64,000 bases of DNA from Heterobilharzia americana. Taxonomy: Eukaryota > Platyhelminthes > Trematoda > Strigeidida > Schistosomatidae. Positions 61,126-64,000 of the stretch are shown in pieces. The DNA lies in contig OX104134.1 of assembly GCA_944470555.2 (NCBI GenBank), positions 16,409,248 through 16,473,247 on the forward strand, given 5' to 3'. The notes beneath the pieces were generated by a model. That model saw nothing but the letters and a program-made list of their open reading frames with translations. It was not told the DNA's origin and made no database searches. Numbering within the stretch: position 1 is the first letter of the stretch; each line of letters opens with the position of its first letter. The position numbers and the translations under genes are program-made.

Positions 61126-61630
61126 AGTATAATTAGATGGAGGGGACAAAGCAAATAATATGCGACAGAACTATAAAAATCAGATGCCATAAGTATTGTC
61201 GTACATTGACATGATTACGAGCAACAATCTGTGCGTCAAATTTCATCAAGTAAATAATACTGTAGCCTTGCGTTATACATCAGATAAATAAATCTAAAAC
61301 AGAGTCGCTTGGCAACCTATTAGTGTCATCAAAGTATCCGAACAAACGGAAGATTTCGAAATCTAAAGTCATTAATAAAAGGATTTACGACCAGATTTTT
61401 AGCTCCTTAACACTGATTAACAAGGGACACCTTAAATTTCTGGATAATTAATGCTCATTCAAGGACTTAAGCTGACGTCACCTGGTAATACTGTTCTCAG
61501 TTGCTACCGATGGTTCCTTCTAGTACAAAGAGAATTTTCGTGAACTTAAACTTATATTCATGTCAGTCCATAATGAATAACCACCTGAAATCAGTGAATA
61601 AACATCAATAAACCTCGAAAGTGAATTAAT
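61126..61630. other. Possible continuation of the Penelope remnant, then AT-rich sequence
   Basis: About 0.5 kb. The sequence up to 61440 may be the decayed end of the endonuclease domain, but no diagnostic block was recognised. Confidence 0.35.
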
Positions 61631-61995
61631 TTTGTGCTCGTTAGTGACTTAGGTTGCTTCAAGAAATGATTCCCGGAGTTCCAATGAAAATTCCAGACCA
61701 GGATGGTCAACCAAGTCGAACACGAGGACAGTTACTCAACAACAGTAATGCATGGAGGCCATACTATATCTTGAACTGACAGAAGTAGGGAATATAAACC
61801 AATGGATTAGGATCCAATGTCTGAATGGTTTTTGCTTTCGCCCTGAAACCTGAAGACTTTGAGTTCAATGCCTGGTAAGGTCATGCGTGCGCACCGCCGA
61901 GAAGTCTCATGCTTGGACGAAACAACTGTTCAGTAGTCTCAGGATTTCAATGGTTCTTCAGTTGATGTTAGTCCATAGTGAATACCAACCTGAGA
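61631..61995 (+). mobile_element. SINE family S1 copy
   Basis: It has the full S1 order: GTGCTCGTTAGTGACTTAGG, CGGAGTTCCAATGA, GCCATACTATATCTTGAACT, a degraded tRNA-like part (CTGAAGACTTTGAGTTCAATG around the B box), GCGCACCGCCGAGAAGTC, and a tail at GTGAATACCAACCTGA. The B box has lost its central GATC. Older than the 21981 copy. Confidence 0.75.
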
Positions 61996-62222
61996 TCAAT
62001 TAGAGAGTCTCCACAAACCTACCAATTGAATGATTTCATTGATGGAAATCACAATATTGACATAAAATGATGCCTAAATGCTGAAGTTTTGGGATAATAA
62101 CAGTCTTCATAGTATCAGTTAAGTTATGTGCATACTCATGAGTTGCCATCCAAACTAAAGCAAAGTATGATATATAAGAAGAACAGTGTATAATTAGTAG
62201 GCAAAAGACTGCAGATTACTAT

Positions 62223-62266
<44 letters not shown>

Positions 62267-62764
62267 TTACTATTAAGAAGCCCGCATTCATTCCCTTCGA
62301 AGCGATCTAGGGTGTATGGGACTTGATGATTGGCTTCAAGATTGGTGCATTCAGGCGTGAGAATAGAATGTATCTCCTCAAGGCAAATTTGCTGATGCAA
62401 GATGATGCATAACTGACTACTCGAATATTGTTCTGATGCTACTGTGACCCACAGAAGAATGTTAGTTTCAGAATACAAGACTTATGACACGGGAAAATCA
62501 AAAAATATTAGAAAACTATTGTTTATAAAGTTATTTTACAGACCCATTAACTCCCATGTATGGTAAAGATAGAATATTTTACACTTTTAGTCAAGACTGG
62601 ACCAATAATAGGTTAGCGGTGTAACCTTTCTTTTAACTAAAGGATTAATATTGACCCTATTGTCCACACATTAAAATTGGTCATTATCATGTTTTCCTGT
62701 CCCTCTATCTTATCCCTCTTTTTGATTCGCTCCTTTAACAGTAAAATATAATAAATAAATAAAT
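61996..62764. other. AT-rich stretch with a triplet microsatellite
   Basis: No gene recognised. It contains the (ACT)n tract at 62218-62275 and AAAT repeats near 62745-62765 next to the RTE-A fragment. Confidence 0.5.
62218..62275. repeat. (ACT)n trinucleotide microsatellite
   Basis: About 15 uninterrupted ACT triplets with a few ATT variants at the ends. On minus it reads AGT and produces a poly-Ser frame. Confidence 0.95.
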
Positions 62765-63305
62765 AAAATATAATCTTCTCCATGTCACCATCGCCTCGGA
62801 TGCCGAACTCATCGTTTCCCTTTGACATCCACTAGACGGTCTGATCTGGCCTGACCTGACGCGTGATGCCATCAAATCCTCTTCTCAGTCTATGCTCAAT
62901 ACAATCCATCTCAACTCTCTTCTGCATATTTGTTGGGTGATGGATGGGTTGATGATTGGTTGGTTCGTTGCCAGCTAGCTAGACTTCCTTGTGGCTTATT
63001 CTTACCCTTATTATTCTGGCCATCTCATATTCAATGTCAGTGTCGAGTGAGCGTAGGTGGTGGACAGTTTTTGATCAATGTCCGTAGTTCGTTGGAAATG
63101 CTCTTCGTGACAGGTCAAGTCTCTCAACCATCACATAGAAGCATTGACTCACTTGACTCACATTAGTGTTGAAAATCCAGATCTCGTTCACGCTTTATGC
63201 TGAGTGTAGTGCATTGCAGTGAAATGGAGTGCAGTAGATCTCTACACTGATTTCAGGTTAATGAAGGCCTGTCTTGCTTTACCCATATTGGCTTTGACAT
63301 CCTCA
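62765..63305 (-). mobile_element. RTE-A 3' fragment
   Basis: On minus it matches the C-terminal portion of RTE-A as in 16770-17270 and 48350-48850: GACCTGTCACGAAGAGCATT, the CGCTCAC block, GGTTGAGAGACTTG, and the GGGAAACGATGAGTTCGGC end. The last ~130 bases of the family 3' end are missing. The 5' (higher coordinate) side breaks at about 63305, where a different element begins on the other strand. An insertion of ~45 bases (about 62985-63030) splits it relative to other copies. Confidence 0.8.
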
Positions 63306-63930
63306 AAGCCAGGAACATTGGCCAGTGCTAAATGGCAAAAAAGTCTTTTTATGGTCAGATAACGAGGATCCAGTGGATTACTTGCTTGACAGTTAATTGA
63401 ACTAGTAAAGCATTACAGACTTAGGAAGTTGCATTGGCCTGAATGTGGTGTTTGCTGACAAAATCTCAGCTTGGATGCAAAAGCCTCGTTTGGGATTTGC
63501 CAACTTACGTAGTACGTGACCCCAACTGGCAAGATATCCAACTATGTATCAAAGGACAGGTTTACTGAGCTGCAGTTTGTTCTGCATTGTCATACGGCTG
63601 TGAGACATGGCCGTTAAAAGCAGGAGACTTGAAGGGATTGCAGGGTTTCGATCATAGGTGAAGGGTATTGGGCAAGAAAGCCAAGTCAAATGATAAGGTT
63701 GTGAACCTCAGTCGACTGAGATGTCTAGGACATGTACTGTACATGTTGAGCCACTGACTACCTCGGTGTGTCATGTTAGAGTAAGCTGGATTAGTTTGGA
63801 AGAGGTTTCAGGGTGGTCAGACCAAGACTTGGCACCAGTCGAAGTCTCTTACTTTTGGTCTGAGATGTAAGAGGGCCCTCGAAACGGAAGCAGTCACTGG
63901 CTGAGGACTTTTGATGAAAAGACTGAAACT
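63306..63930 (+). mobile_element. RT-B fragment: C-terminal reverse transcriptase part of the second non-LTR family
   Basis: One register (with four stops) reads IKGQVY, AAVCSALSYGCETWPLKAGD (around 63580-63635), then FDHR, VLGKKAKSND, LSRLRCLGHVLYM, and GGQTKTWHQSKSLTFGL near 63810-63865. These blocks follow the palm in RTE/CR1-like RTs of schistosomes. Compared with the family order, the stretch between FDHR and VLGK is shortened. The catalytic motifs would lie upstream and are absent. The 3' end is not clearly marked before the window ends. Confidence 0.75.
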
Positions 63931-64000
63931 CAGTCACAACAGAGCGTATGTATTCCCTGTCTGACATCTAAAGCTTGAATACTTGCACTAACCTTTATCT

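Noticed and set aside
62194..62478. Minus-strand frame ending in a poly-Ser run
   Set aside because: Generated by the (ACT)n microsatellite; no other protein-like support.
1..64000. CRISPR array, bacterial operons, rRNA genes
   Set aside because: No regularly spaced direct repeats with unique spacers, no ribosomal motifs, and the sequence texture is eukaryotic.
1..64000. LTR retrotransposons or endogenous viral genes
   Set aside because: No paired LTRs, protease, integrase or gag motifs were seen. All RT matches were of non-LTR or Penelope type.

Overview
The window looks like intergenic or intronic DNA from an AT-rich animal genome packed with retroelements. The best fit is a parasitic flatworm of the blood-fluke type (Schistosoma or a relative). 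I base this on the style of the non-LTR retrotransposon proteins (an APE endonuclease plus a reverse transcriptase ending in a CSxxSNxxDK-like motif), Penelope-like GIY-YIG remnants, and several tRNA-related SINE families. The genus is an inference from remembered family resemblance, not from a search. No intact protein-coding gene, rRNA or functional tRNA was found. Almost everything nameable is a mobile-element fossil.

Layout. 1-2003 holds the 5' two-thirds of a minus-strand RTE-like retrotransposon (called RTE-A here), cut by the window edge. 3958-5950 is a cluster of repeats: a second RTE-A 5' end, a tRNA-related SINE (S2), a tRNA-Lys-like pseudogene and an RTE-A 3' half. 9206-21122 is the structural centre. 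Two nearly identical ~2 kb arms (9206-11210 and 17747-19744) face each other. Between them lies a ~2.4 kb direct tandem duplication (11225-13636 and 13637-16060) that starts 15 bases after the left arm ends. The right arm sits inside an otherwise nearly full-length minus-strand RTE-A copy (16634-21122).

21981-45000 is mostly featureless AT-rich sequence. It holds scattered SINEs (S1, S2, S3), a C-terminal RT fragment of a second family (RT-B, 27530-28015), and two Penelope-like remnants (32440-33370 on plus, 44610-44946 on minus). It also holds several short exon-like open stretches (24122, 25137, 30094, 34073-35385, 38250-38632) that might belong to a host gene or be chance. 46477-48990 is an internally deleted plus-strand RTE-A copy. 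49065-49775 has two S1 SINEs in opposite orientation. 53050-53640 and 59795-59950 are unidentified GC-richer islands. 56838-57015 is a head-to-head S3 pair. 60176-61125 is the best Penelope-like remnant, with RT and GIY-YIG parts in order. 62765-63305 is an RTE-A 3' fragment on minus, and 63306-63930 an RT-B fragment on plus.

How parts relate. The RTE-A copies share frame-breaking microsatellites and, in two copies, the same endonuclease deletion. This suggests a non-autonomous lineage mobilised by a partner's enzymes. S1 to S3 carry pol III-type B boxes and probably relied on similar partners. All homology and identity statements come from reading by eye. No alignment or database search was run.
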